From: Colletotrichum lupini | Lineage: Eukaryota > Ascomycota > Sordariomycetes > Glomerellales > Glomerellaceae | Direction: 5' to 3' | NCBI RefSeq assembly: GCF_023278565.1 | Contig: NC_064675.1 | Location: forward strand, 62,001-126,000 | DNA: 64,000 nucleotides | Shown: one piece after another, positions 9,062 through 17,955 of the stretch | How the letters are laid out: every line of letters begins with the position of its first letter | Position numbering within the stretch: the first letter of the stretch is position 1 | Position numbers and translations under genes: made by a program | Notes under the pieces: model-generated | The model's database searches: none | Told to the model about the DNA's origin: nothing | What the model saw: only the letters and a program-made list of their open reading frames with translations

Positions 9062-10585
9062 CTAAACGCTAATCGTACGGAAAACACTGAACTCATCACC
9101 AGTAGCCATCAAGCTGCCAGTGATCTGGGGATGCCAGTGGAGCTCCTTGACGTTGGACAAGTAGTGGACGAACAGAAGCTGAGGCGGCACGTCCTTGACA
9201 CCGCCGGTATCCTTGCTCTCCTCGTCGTCCAGCTCGACAGCCAAATCCCACAGAGTAACGGTGTTGTCGCCCGCCGCAACAGCAATGATACTATCGTCTG
9301 TGGGGTGCCACTCGATGCTCGTGACCTGCTCCTTGTGGTAGTTGAAGCTGGCAATCGGCGAGGGCTTGTCGGCAGCAGAGGTAGAGCTCTGCTTCCACTG
9401 GCGCAGATCCCAGACGGCGAATTCGCCGTCGTCGGCGCCAGACGCAAGCAGATGCGTCGTGAGGGGTGACCACGACATGACGTTTACATCGTGGTTGCTG
9501 ACATGCATTGAAAGCGCGGGCTTTCTGCTCTTGCTACGGACATCCCAAACGCGTATTGTGCCGTCGCTTGAGGCGGATGAGAAGACAGACTGTTCCGAGG
9601 GACTCCATTGAATTTCCTCAACGCTGCTGGTGTGACCCTGGAATGGCCGGGTGTCGGTGACGAACCCGCCGCCGTCGGTGCGGGTTGTGACGTAAATGAG
9701 ACCATCGTTGTCACCGGTGAGGAGCTTTCCACTGGGAACAAGGGGGGACCAGTCAAGAGCATAACCCTCTGCTTTGTGGGCGCGAATAGTCGACACTGGC
9801 TTGTTCTGCTGCGCGGAGATGACGGTGCCCGGGTTATCGAAGGAGTAGATGTGAGGCGTAATATCGTGAATGAAGACGTTGGATGACTCGGTCATGGTGG
9901 CTGTGAGGGTCGTAGGAGGTCTGGAAGCATCTTGCGAGGGGATCTGATGGGCGCGGATTCGGTTCGTAGTCGAGTTCAAGGGGATCGCCTTGTGCTCAAG
10001 GATGGGCTCGGCGTCCTCATCGCCATCTTCGTCGTCGTCATCAGATTCCTCGTCGTCCTTCTCCGTACGGCTCAGACCGCTGAACTTCATAACCATCAGC
10101 TGGTTCTCGCCAGCCCTGGCGTTCTCTGCTTGTGTACCAGCCACGGTGTACATGGTGGCGGGATAGACCTTACGGTTGTCACCAAGACTGTCGCGGAGAA
10201 TATCGAAAGACAGACAGGGCCATGGCGTGCTCAGGTTGTGCAGCATCTCGTAGGTAGAAACATCGGGCGCGAGTGTCTGTCCCGCCTCAAGCTTGTTTCG
10301 TCCGACGATGAAAGTGCCCTGGTCGACGGCAGCTAAACTGGTCAGCTAAGTTCTATGTCGCGAGGCCGTTGATATCGTACCTTCCCTCTCCTCAGCCTCC
10401 CTCTCTGCGTCAGGGCGTCCGTCAACACCGGCCTCCATAATTTCGTCCTCCTCGAACTCATCCTCGAATTCGTCCTCGAACTCGCCCATGTCGGGGGCCT
10501 TCTCGTCAATCTCCATACCCTCAGGGCGATCACCTCCCTTGAGGGGGGCATCCCCCATTTCGACATCAGCAGAGCGTTTCGACAT
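9062..10585 (-). CDS. RRB1: Ribosome assembly protein Rrb1 (GRWD1), Rpl3 chaperone
   Basis: Exons 10381-10585 and 9062-10332, separated by a 48-nt intron (phase 1), give 491 residues. The N-terminus is acidic ('EFEDEFEDEFEEDEIME'), as expected for a chaperone of the basic ribosomal protein L3. Next is the CAF1C/H4-binding type segment 'YEMLHNLSTPWPCLSFDIL'. A second acidic run ('DDDDEDGDEDAEP') follows, then WD40 blades including 'AEGYALDWSP', 'SSDGTIRVWDVRSK', 'GADDGEFAVWDLRQW' and 'AAGDNTVTLWDL'. In yeast Rrb1 escorts Rpl3 to the nucleolus for 60S assembly and is essential. The intron is confirmed by the joined reading 'EREAAVDQGTF'. It is divergent from the next gene over a 420-bp promoter with a CACGTGA element. 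Confidence 0.95.
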
Positions 10586-11004
10586 GATTTTGGGCCGTCT
10601 TTAGAAAAAAGAAATGGGAAGTGGTAATCGGGATTCTGCTCTTCTCGAAGCCGGACTGCGACCTGCAAAATCCTAGTGCCGCAGAAAAAAAATTGAGGCC
10701 CCGCGATTTGTGGCGGCGACAGTACCCCGCGTGGCGGTGCTCTAGAATGGATCACTTGCAGGGGCCGTTTAAGTGTGGCTTGACTTGAAATCGAGAGCAC
10801 GTGACCTCGTACGTCCGTCGCGTCACCCGCCATTCCACAGCTTCCAGGCGCACCCCCGTCCTGTCGGTGTTGATTGCCCCGCCAGGTCGAATGAGACCTT
10901 GAACACCAGACGAATTCAGGCTTAATTGTCGCTCGCACTCCGACCTGGGGATCTATGCCAACGCCGTTCCCCTCGAAGATGGTATCTAGAGGATTGCCGG
11001 CACA
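10586..11004. promoter_or_regulatory. Divergent promoter between Rrb1 and the FDDFFP protein gene
   Basis: 419 bp shared by two divergent genes. CACGTGA at 10798-10804 is a basic helix-loop-helix (E-box) type site. The minus-strand frame at 10342-10938 is not credible: it overlaps Rrb1 exon 1 in another frame. Confidence 0.55.
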
Positions 11005-12876
11005 ATGGCGCCGCAGCAGAACACCTTCGCCATCATTCCAGACGCCCCCGGGCGCGTCAGTGGCCCCGCGAACAGGCCGCCGATGACATCGAAGCAGGCT
11101 CAGAAGCTATACAAGCAGGCGAACAAGGAACCGAGACGATCCAAGGCTGAACAACGGAAATGGGAGAAGGAGAAACAAGAGGAGATTCGCAAGGAGCTCG
11201 AAAAGGAGCGCGCGGCAGTCAAGGCCAAGGCAGCGAGAGAACGAAAAAAGGCCAAGGAAGAGGAGGCCCGAGAGAACAGGCGAAGGGCTGGGCAGCCTCT
11301 GTTTGACTGTCGACCAAGTCAAGACACGATCGCGCGTTTCGTACGAGGAAATGGTTCGCACAAGAAGAGAGATTCATCTGGAGAACCGATACCAAAGCCC
11401 GAGACTGCCTCTGCCGCCTTGGCCGATATCAAGCCGAATAACTTGGCGTCAACCGCGGCTTCCAAGCCTCCTCTTCAAATTGAGTCATCAGAAGAGAGAA
11501 AACCCTCAATTGGCTCCATGGCACCACCTCCTCATCCCTCACAGATATCAAAGTCGGCCATGTCATCTGTTCAAGGCGCAACTACTTGTGAAAGACAATC
11601 TTCGGCTGAAGGAGTCGTGCCGAAGCCAATAGACAAAGATGCTCTCACACGACAGCCCCTGAAGCCGCTATTCACGGCACCAGAAAAGGCCCCAGCTGTA
11701 ATGGCTTCCATTGGACCTCCTCCACGACCTGCTGTGAAGGCCAAATCAAGGCCTTTCATGATGCCGAAGGCGACATTACCAACCCATCAGCCACCTCGGC
11801 ACAAAATTTTCAAGCAAAAGCCGTCTCTCCAGCCTTCTATCCACATCAAAACAGAGGTCTCACTGCCAAAAGAGTTGCCATCCCCAAAGTCTGCACCGCC
11901 AAAGTCATCAACGGCGATGCCTCCGCCTCCAGTACCATCACAGAAGCCCAGAGTAGAGGCTGCAGAAGACAAAGCGCCGACGGACGTTCCCATACCAATA
12001 ATTGCACCGTCACCAGGAGTCCGATCGAAACAAATTCTACCGCCACCAAGGCCATCAATACCGCAGATGCCTCTACCAAGCACACAAGCAATCGTGCAAA
12101 ATTGTTTCGATGACTTCTTCCCCACAGCCTCACAACTCGCTGTAGAGCTTGAAGAGGATTTCGATGGAGCTCAAACTGCACTGCCTTCACGTCTGAGTGC
12201 TCCCATACCAAGCAAAGCTCCTGCTCAGGGGTCTACCGGACCTCTCAGTCGACCAAAGGAGACAGGGAGCCTGGCGAACGAAAGAAACTTACCACCAGCA
12301 AAGAGCAACTTCTCGGCCATACAAAACCATGAAAGCAACTTGAGTTCGCGGCATAAACAGATAGCCAACCTAGGGACACATGTCCGTGCAACACAACCAC
12401 CAACCTCTATTACCAACAAACTCCAGACCCGACATGGGCTGGCTCAAAAGGAGCAGATTCAGAAACAACAGCAGCAAAAATACATGATGCCTCGAGCGGT
12501 TTCTGGCCCAAAATTGATCACACATGGTGTGATTGCAGCAGCACACAGTACGCCTCTAGTCAAGCGGCAGGGTGCTCCGCCACTCATTGCACCCAACCGG
12601 TTTCCAAATCGTGGCATTCTTCAGGAAATCAGTAGCAACCACCGGCCTGCACCAAAACCTACAGTTGCAAAGGCTTTGCATGTTTTTGACGACTTTTTCC
12701 CCTTGATCTGCACTCAGGACCTGATGATGTCCTCTCAGGAGGTGCTGGATATAGAATCCCCGGCCAAAGCAATGACACAGTCATCTTCAGGTGGACCGGT
12801 AACAAATTCTGCCTCGTCACTCATTGAGATGGATTTGGGGTCTATAGATTGGGATGATGACTTGGATGATTTTTGA
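11005..12876 (+). CDS. Conserved fungal protein of unknown function with repeated FDDFFP motifs
   Basis: Single-exon gene of 623 residues. I do not recognise a named domain. Residues 30-95 are a strongly charged Lys/Glu/Arg helix, probably coiled coil. About residues 97-112 read 'QPLFDCRPSQDTIARFV', in which 'QDTIARFV' fits a relaxed PCNA-interacting (PIP) pattern and is followed by a basic stretch. A long Pro/Ser-rich disordered region carries two related motifs: 'FDDFFPTASQLAVEL' near residue 368 and 'FDDFFPLICTQDLMMS' near residue 561. The very C-terminus is acidic ('DLGSIDWDDDLDDF'), like an activation or histone-chaperone-type tail. No signal peptide or membrane segment. A nuclear scaffold is the simplest guess. 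The start is the first ATG downstream of the shared promoter and gives a full-length open frame. Confidence 0.85.
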   Translation: MAPQQNTFAIIPDAPGRVSGPANRPPMTSKQAQKLYKQANKEPRRSKAEQRKWEKEKQEEIRKELEKERAAVKAKAARERKKAKEEEARENRRRAGQPLFDCRPSQDTIARFVRGNGSHKKRDSSGEPIPKPETASAALADIKPNNLASTAASKPPLQIESSEERKPSIGSMAPPPHPSQISKSAMSSVQGATTCERQSSAEGVVPKPIDKDALTRQPLKPLFTAPEKAPAVMASIGPPPRPAVKAKSRPFMMPKATLPTHQPPRHKIFKQKPSLQPSIHIKTEVSLPKELPSPKSAPPKSSTAMPPPPVPSQKPRVEAAEDKAPTDVPIPIIAPSPGVRSKQILPPPRPSIPQMPLPSTQAIVQNCFDDFFPTASQLAVELEEDFDGAQTALPSRLSAPIPSKAPAQGSTGPLSRPKETGSLANERNLPPAKSNFSAIQNHESNLSSRHKQIANLGTHVRATQPPTSITNKLQTRHGLAQKEQIQKQQQQKYMMPRAVSGPKLITHGVIAAAHSTPLVKRQGAPPLIAPNRFPNRGILQEISSNHRPAPKPTVAKALHVFDDFFPLICTQDLMMSSQEVLDIESPAKAMTQSSSGGPVTNSASSLIEMDLGSIDWDDDLDDF

Positions 12877-13453
12877 TTCGATACATGCATACACGGAAAG
12901 GATGGAACAAACGGGCATGAGGTCCAGACCTGAGCATCACAGCGCGTTAATGATTAGCAATAGGAAGGCACTTCTGGAATTCTATACCCACAAAGACGCA
13001 AGAGCATGAGCATGCCGGTTGCTTCATTAGGAGACGAAAGATTTTTCCTCTTTTTCGTTAGTAGCAGATGCCAGACCCAAGGGAGAGGTTCCGAACGATG
13101 ATAAGACGGAGTAACTGAATAGAATTATTCACGAGAAGACTCTATACAGGGGATTGTTTGCGCTCCCTGCCGCTAGAACTATGTGCTCGTGTCCTTGATC
13201 ATGTACAGCGCGTGCCGCTACAAGGAAAATCATCCGCTGAGAGACCTTGTCCCTCTCACTGGACTCCTCAAATATCAAACCCCTCAATTGAAGGGAGGAA
13301 GCAAGCCTATACCGTGACCATGGGAATCTCTGACCGATCATGTGATGCCATCCCACCCCCAAACGCCGAGCTAATGCCACCCATGCAACCGGATGACGCC
13401 AATTCTCATTCGTCTCTTTGAAAAACTGACTTTGCGTCACTCTATGCCGCAGC
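12877..13453. other. Intergenic, 0.6 kb, between convergent genes
   Basis: Holds the two 3' UTRs of the FDDFFP protein (+) and the RING protein (-). No gene, repeat or structured RNA seen. Confidence 0.55.
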
Positions 13454-14989
13454 TCAAAGATAGATTCCAACCCAGGCTGTCTTGTTCGTAGCCTGTGTCT
13501 CGCAACCATCGACTGCACAGGTGAGTTTGCTTTCATCGTCGCGCCCAAATCCGGTATTCGGGCGCTTAGCTACCGGCTTGCGATTCTCGTAGCAGTCTTC
13601 GCAGTAAACCTGGTACAGCATCAGTAAAGTAAGTGGGACGCGTGTAATGTTGATCCTTACATGTCCGCAACCCTTCAAGGCCCAAAAGTGATGTTCACTG
13701 CGCTGGCGCTTGTTGCCCTTCCGCGCAGATTGCTTCCCGTTGACAGGCACGTCAGGGTCGTAAGCCAGTTCCTCGTTGCATGCTGGACAAATCACAACTA
13801 AATCGGAGGCGGTGTCCCTCGTATATCCAGGTCTAGGGGGAGGCGGAGCTTGGTGGACTGGTTTAGGTGATTCGGCGCGTTGATCGAAAGCGCCGTGCTC
13901 GTATTGAAGTTGGATATTGCCAAGGGGGTTGTTCAGGTCTCCTCCTTGATTAATACGATTGTGCAACATGCCGAGTAGCTGTACCTCGTCCTCAGGACCA
14001 GGGTAGAGCCTGAAAGGATACAGGTGGCGCCTTAACCCGGCTGCTAGCCCACTGAATGCACTTCCGTTCGGGTTCAGCATGAATCCGACCGGCTGTCGAC
14101 TGCGATCGCGCTGACGAGGTGGCTGTGGAGGCGGCGGTACATGCGTACGTCTTCTCGGAACTTCGGGTGAGTCGTCGGTGAGGTCGATGACGGGTGGTGC
14201 ATTGCCCGCGAGAATGCTACTGTCACTCCGCGAGAAAGATGGCGGGTTCCTGCCTTGGGAATGTTGTCTTCTGGGATTCGTGGGAGGTCGAGGAGCATGT
14301 CTCTGGATAGGGCTGTCGGGTTCGTTGGTCAGGTCGATGACATCGGCAGGGCCGTTTTGGTTGTTTTGAGGTCTCCTCTCGTTTCTATCCTGTTCGAAGT
14401 ACAGCTCCAGATCCACAAGAACATCGCCTGAGCCATTATGAAGGGCGGCACCGCCTCCACGTTGCCCTCGCATGCTTTCATCTCGGCCACCTGGAGGTGG
14501 CATCCTTTGTTCGCGGAGCTGTGGCAACTGATCCATCTCGGCAAGAAGCGCAAGCTCAAGCTCGTCGGCAAGATCGGGAGAGAAAGGGTCCGAGTCGTTA
14601 AATAGCGGATCGTGAGGGTCAATCTCGAGTGACATCAAGGACTCTGAATCGGACTCTGAAGGCTGTGCCTGTGATTGTGAATCAGACTCAGGGTCCCAAT
14701 CCACCTGCGCATCGGCTTCGGAGTCGAATATGCTTGAGCGGTGATCGACCACGTCGGAGGAGGATTCGGGAATGTAGCCTTGGTAGGCGGCCTCGATGTC
14801 GCTATCGTCGTAAAGTTCTTGCTCAGGCAAAAGAGATGCTACCGAGGGAGAAAGCGGAATCGTAGAGAGCCGAGACGGAGAGGACGCAGTCGATGGAGAA
14901 GCTGATATTGAGGGAGAAAGTGGAATCGTAGAGAGCCGAGCCGAAGAAGACGTCGTCGATGGAGAAGATGGTGGAGAAACAGAGCTCAT
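13454..14989 (-). CDS. RING-type E3 ligase candidate with SUMO-interacting motifs (STUbL-like)
   Basis: Open frame of 511 codons. A 51-nt in-frame intron at 13610-13660 (GTAAGG...TACCAG) very likely interrupts the RING, leaving 494 residues in exons 13661-14989 and 13454-13609. The N-terminus is Ser/Pro-rich with a duplicated 'RLSTIPLSPS' (residues 19-28 and 41-50), then acidic. Two strong SUMO-interacting motifs, VIDLT at 217-221 and 267-271, are each followed by acidic or Ser residues; a weaker 'VLVDLEL' precedes them. The C-terminal zinc module has CPAC (401-404), GCGH, then after splicing 'VYCEDCY', and finally CAVDGC. This is a RING with a long first loop and an unusual last pair. SIMs plus a C-terminal RING define SUMO-targeted ubiquitin ligases (Slx8/Rfp, RNF4). 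Probably nuclear. Assignment is by architecture. Confidence 0.85.
   Translation of the reverse strand: MSSVSPPSSPSTTSSSARLSTIPLSPSISASPSTASSPSRLSTIPLSPSVASLLPEQELYDDSDIEAAYQGYIPESSSDVVDHRSSIFDSEADAQVDWDPESDSQSQAQPSESDSESLMSLEIDPHDPLFNDSDPFSPDLADELELALLAEMDQLPQLREQRMPPPGGRDESMRGQRGGGAALHNGSGDVLVDLELYFEQDRNERRPQNNQNGPADVIDLTNEPDSPIQRHAPRPPTNPRRQHSQGRNPPSFSRSDSSILAGNAPPVIDLTDDSPEVPRRRTHVPPPPQPPRQRDRSRQPVGFMLNPNGSAFSGLAAGLRRHLYPFRLYPGPEDEVQLLGMLHNRINQGGDLNNPLGNIQLQYEHGAFDQRAESPKPVHQAPPPPRPGYTRDTASDLVVICPACNEELAYDPDVPVNGKQSARKGNKRQRSEHHFWALKGCGHVRINITRVPLTLLMLYQVYCEDCYENRKPVAKRPNTGFGRDDESKLTCAVDGCETQATNKTAWVGIYL
14844..14966. repeat. 66-bp in-frame tandem duplication within the RING protein gene
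   Basis: Near-identical blocks at 14844-14875 and 14910-14941, with the same 66-bp offset continued by cgatggagaa at 14891 and 14957. 66 bp is 22 codons, so the duplication keeps the frame and produces the two 'RLSTIPLSPS' copies. Confidence 0.85.
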
Positions 14990-15903
14990 ATTATGTCTAT
15001 CGAGCCAATATGGGTTGGCGCTGGAGAAATAATTAGCTTAAGTCCGGCAGCTCCAGTCAGCATGTGGCTACGCACAAACCGTCTGTTCCTCGGGTAGGTG
15101 TCTTGCGTGCGGGAGGAGAGTCGTAGTCGTGAAGGTCGGGTCGTATCGGGAGACGTAAAGTAGAAGTGAACCTCCTACGACGGGCACAATGGTGAAGCGA
15201 CCATCCCGTGGAAGCTGTTGGTGTGATCGAGATGTGGAAGAAGGAAGAAAATCCGAGGGCGCTTCGGAGCACAAGGAAGAGGCGAGGTCCTTGGACTTGC
15301 CCGTCGTGGTTGTGGTGTTGTTAGGTTGGTGGCGGTTAAAGGTCAAGTGCGGGTCTAGGCCATTCAGCGGAAAGAGCGACGGATGGTTTGGCGCTTCAGC
15401 CTTAGATAAGCTCGCACAGTGCAGGCGCTGCAGGGGGGCAACACCGCCGATAAGGCAGGAGCACCTCTGGACTTTCAGGGTAAGCCTGTAAGGTGAGGTA
15501 ATTGCGGCGGGATATTTGCTAAGCGACGGTGCCCTGCATTCCCCATTGTCTCCATGCAAGCTCACCAGGTAAGGTAGAGACGGTAATATGTCCCTAAAAC
15601 GATTATGTCATAGTCCCGAAAAGGGACAGAAATGTCAGGATGCACGTTCGCCCCAGCACACTACCTTGTGAATAAGCAACTGCCTCAAGGTGTCTCGAGA
15701 CATCTTTAAGCAGAGTCAGCAAGCCTTTCACTTGACTGATATGGGGATCCCGATGGTTTTTATTTGTTCCTTCGCGGTTTTCTTGCAAGACCAGAGTACT
15801 TCATACTTCATACCTTGTGAGCCCAAGACTTCGGATATCATTTTAGATGCGACTCTCCTGTCCCCATTACTTATAATACAGATCGCGAGACATGCATGTC
15901 TGC
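14990..15903. other. Intergenic, 0.9 kb
   Basis: 5' region of the RING gene (minus strand) and, at the right, the 3' UTR of Prp19. The 165-codon minus-strand frame at 15068-15565 is Ser/Thr/Pro-rich with no recognisable domain, and I regard it as leader sequence. Confidence 0.5.
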
Positions 15904-17554
15904 TTATTCTTGCTTGACTCCAAACACTGAAACAACGCCCTCCTCGTTGACGGAAACCAACTGCTTGGCCCCAGCACCCCACTGGACCGACAATGCAGCC
16001 ACCGACGTTCTGAGGGGCTCTGACCATTTCTTGGAGCTCTTGGTGTACTGTTGGACAGTAATGCCGCCGGCACCCGCGGTTGCCAGGAACTGCCCACTGT
16101 AGTCCCAAGCAAGTGACTGCACTGGGCCCCCGGTCTCTAGTGTCTTGACCTTTGCAGCATCTCCCTCCTTGCGCAGATCGAAGATGGTTACAGAGCTCTG
16201 ACCCTTGGCTGTGGCTGCAAGCCAGAAGCCGTTTTCTGAGAAGGTCAGCGCCTCGACAGCTGCGCCGAGGTCGAATGCAGCCGCAATCTCCAACGTCGTT
16301 GTCATGAAGAGCTTAATCTCGCCTGTAACGGTTCCAGCCGCGAAGAGGTGTCCATCGGGGTGGAAAGCAGATGATGTGAGGGCTGCGCAGGTTAGCAGGC
16401 TGGCATAGGAGTACTGGGGGCTTTAGTCGCTTACCAGAGTCGGCGTAGGCACGGCTGATCTTCTTGAGGGTGTTGAGATCGTACAAGACAATGCTCTTGT
16501 CCGAGCCAACGGATGCGAGGAGGTCGCCGGTAGGGTGAAGGCTCAAGGATGTTGCAGGACCTGCATGTTCAGAGATTGACGCAACTTCGCTACCACTCTC
16601 GAAGACCTTCACTGATCCCTTGCTCGTGGCAAAGATGAGCTTGCTACCAGTCCACACAGAGTCGATGACCGGCTCGTTGACCGCAACTTGGCGTTCGACC
16701 TGGTCTGCCTCAATACAGTATATCGCAGCATCTCCTGAACGACCACTGATGGCCGCATAACTTCCTTCGGTGGCCAGCGACGAGGCATTCGAAACCGGTG
16801 TTGAAGTGGATGCCACAGTGGTCAACAGGGTGACCTCTTCGGACGTAGCCCAGCCCTCAGGGACCGGACGCTTCTTGCGGCTCTTGGAGAGTCTGTGGCT
16901 TGTTAGTGAACCGTTCTAGAGTTACCCATGCCTGTGCCTTCTGGAAGACTGACTCTTGATGCTTTGCGTTGACCTTGTCAACCCATTCCTCCGGAAGACC
17001 TTCGGCCGAATCAATAGCCATGGCATTCCCATTTGTGGCTCCAGCGCTGACGCTGACCTTGGAAAGCGCCTCTCTAGCCTCATCTCGCTCCTTGGACAGA
17101 CGCGCAATTACTCTGACCGCGGCATCGTGTTGGTACAATGCTGTGGCAAGCTCCTCTCGTGTCCTCGCAAGCTGTTCTTTCAGGTTGAACGTCTCGAGAG
17201 CGAGCGCATCCCACTCATTCTGGAATGTCGCAAGCAAGGCCGGAATCGAAGTGAGCGTCGGGGGTCGGGGTCGGACAACGTGAGACTGTGTCAAAGGAAG
17301 AAGGTCCTCGATCGTCAGGGCTTCGCCAGTAACAGGTTCGGTACCATTCTCCTCGATGTATTTCTCGATCAATCGCTTCTCGAAGACGGTGCCTAATTAC
17401 AGTCAGCATTTTGGGGATTGACGCGACCAGGCGCAAACACGTACCAGACTTCTTTGAGGCAACGGGCTCCTGAGGAGCTTCTCCAGAAACTGAGAAAGCA
17501 GTCAGCAGTTGCGCAAGATACTCCCGAGTATTTGAACCTACTGGCGCACAGCAT
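15904..17554 (-). CDS. PRP19: Pre-mRNA-processing factor Prp19 (U-box E3 ligase)
   Basis: Five exons (17542-17554, 17445-17489, 16954-17392, 16435-16892, 15904-16382; introns of 52, 52, 61 and 52 nt) encode 477 residues. The first exon is only 13 nt. Joined, the protein starts 'MLCAISGEAPQEPVASKK', the invariant Prp19 U-box start, and continues 'GTVFEKRLIEKYI...ITGEAL'-type sequence to about residue 56. 'RPRPPTLTSIPALLATFQNEW' opens the Prp19 tetramer coiled coil. 'LSKSRKKRPVPEGWA' is a conserved linker, followed by a seven-bladed WD40 domain ending 'SVFGVKQE'. It is the core of the NineTeen complex, activating the spliceosome through K63 ubiquitylation, and also acts in DNA repair. Every splice junction restores conserved sequence, so the model is firm. 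It shares a 401-bp divergent promoter with the OHCU decarboxylase gene. Confidence 0.97.
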
Positions 17555-17733
17555 TGTCTCGAATGTAGCGATATGAGCCGTCACAAAGTTCGTCCGCGTC
17601 AACTTTTCCCTTCCAAAACAAAACTTCAGCCTTGCCGCACCTGCTGTTCCAAGGCAGTGTGGGTCTTGCTTCGCAGCTGGTGAGCACGAGCCACTCCATC
17701 ACGTGTGGCTAGTTTTGATGGAATGTCCCGTCA

Positions 17734-17747
17734 TCGGCGCCTCCCGT
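17734..17747 (+). promoter_or_regulatory. Near-match to a UaY (uric acid regulator) site
   Basis: TCGG-N6-CCGT, one base away from the TCGG-N6-CCGA site bound by Aspergillus UaY, the Zn2Cys6 activator of purine catabolism. It lies 209 bp before the OHCU decarboxylase ATG. Confidence 0.4.
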
Positions 17748-17754
17748 CCTGACT

Positions 17755-17774
17755 TATCTTATCTCTATCTTATC
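17755..17774 (-). promoter_or_regulatory. Cluster of four GATA sites (AreA/NIT2 type)
   Basis: On the minus strand four HGATAR elements fall within 20 bp (TATC cores at 17755, 17760, 17766 and 17771). Clustered GATA sites are the binding platform of the global nitrogen regulator AreA/NIT2, which controls uric acid use. Confidence 0.65.
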
Positions 17775-17803
17775 GCACCGTGAAGTATCGCTGACATGAG
17801 GTC

Positions 17804-17823
17804 TACCTTACCTAGGTAAGGTA
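17804..17823. repeat. Perfect 20-bp palindrome
   Basis: Half-site taccttacct followed directly by its exact reverse complement aggtaaggta, 133 bp before the OHCU decarboxylase ATG. Confidence 0.9.
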
Positions 17824-17955
17824 ATACCTAAGGTACCTCATCAAGCACCTTCCACTGCCTCGAAAGCGATGTTAAAGAATAAGCAGGTCATGAACGGTCA
17901 TTTACTCATTGCTTCATCATAATCCAAAACAGCGAAGTGCAATTTGCAGTTCACT

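Larger units (their letters stand above)
17555..17955. promoter_or_regulatory. Divergent promoter between Prp19 and OHCU decarboxylase
   Basis: 401 bp between the two start codons. It holds CACGTG at 17700-17705, a near-UaY site at 17734-17747, four clustered GATA sites at 17755-17774 and a perfect 20-bp palindrome at 17804-17823. The nitrogen-type elements lie closer to the purine gene. Confidence 0.65.

Noticed and set aside
8704..9099. 131-codon minus-strand frame after the Rrb1 stop
   Set aside because: Overlaps the Rrb1 3' end, has no domain or signal, and lies in probable 3' UTR.
10342..10938. 198-codon minus-strand frame in the divergent promoter
   Set aside because: Runs over Rrb1 exon 1 and its intron in another frame; composition is not protein-like.
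15068..15565. 165-codon minus-strand frame upstream of the RING gene
   Set aside because: Ser/Thr/Pro-rich with no domain; better explained as leader or promoter.
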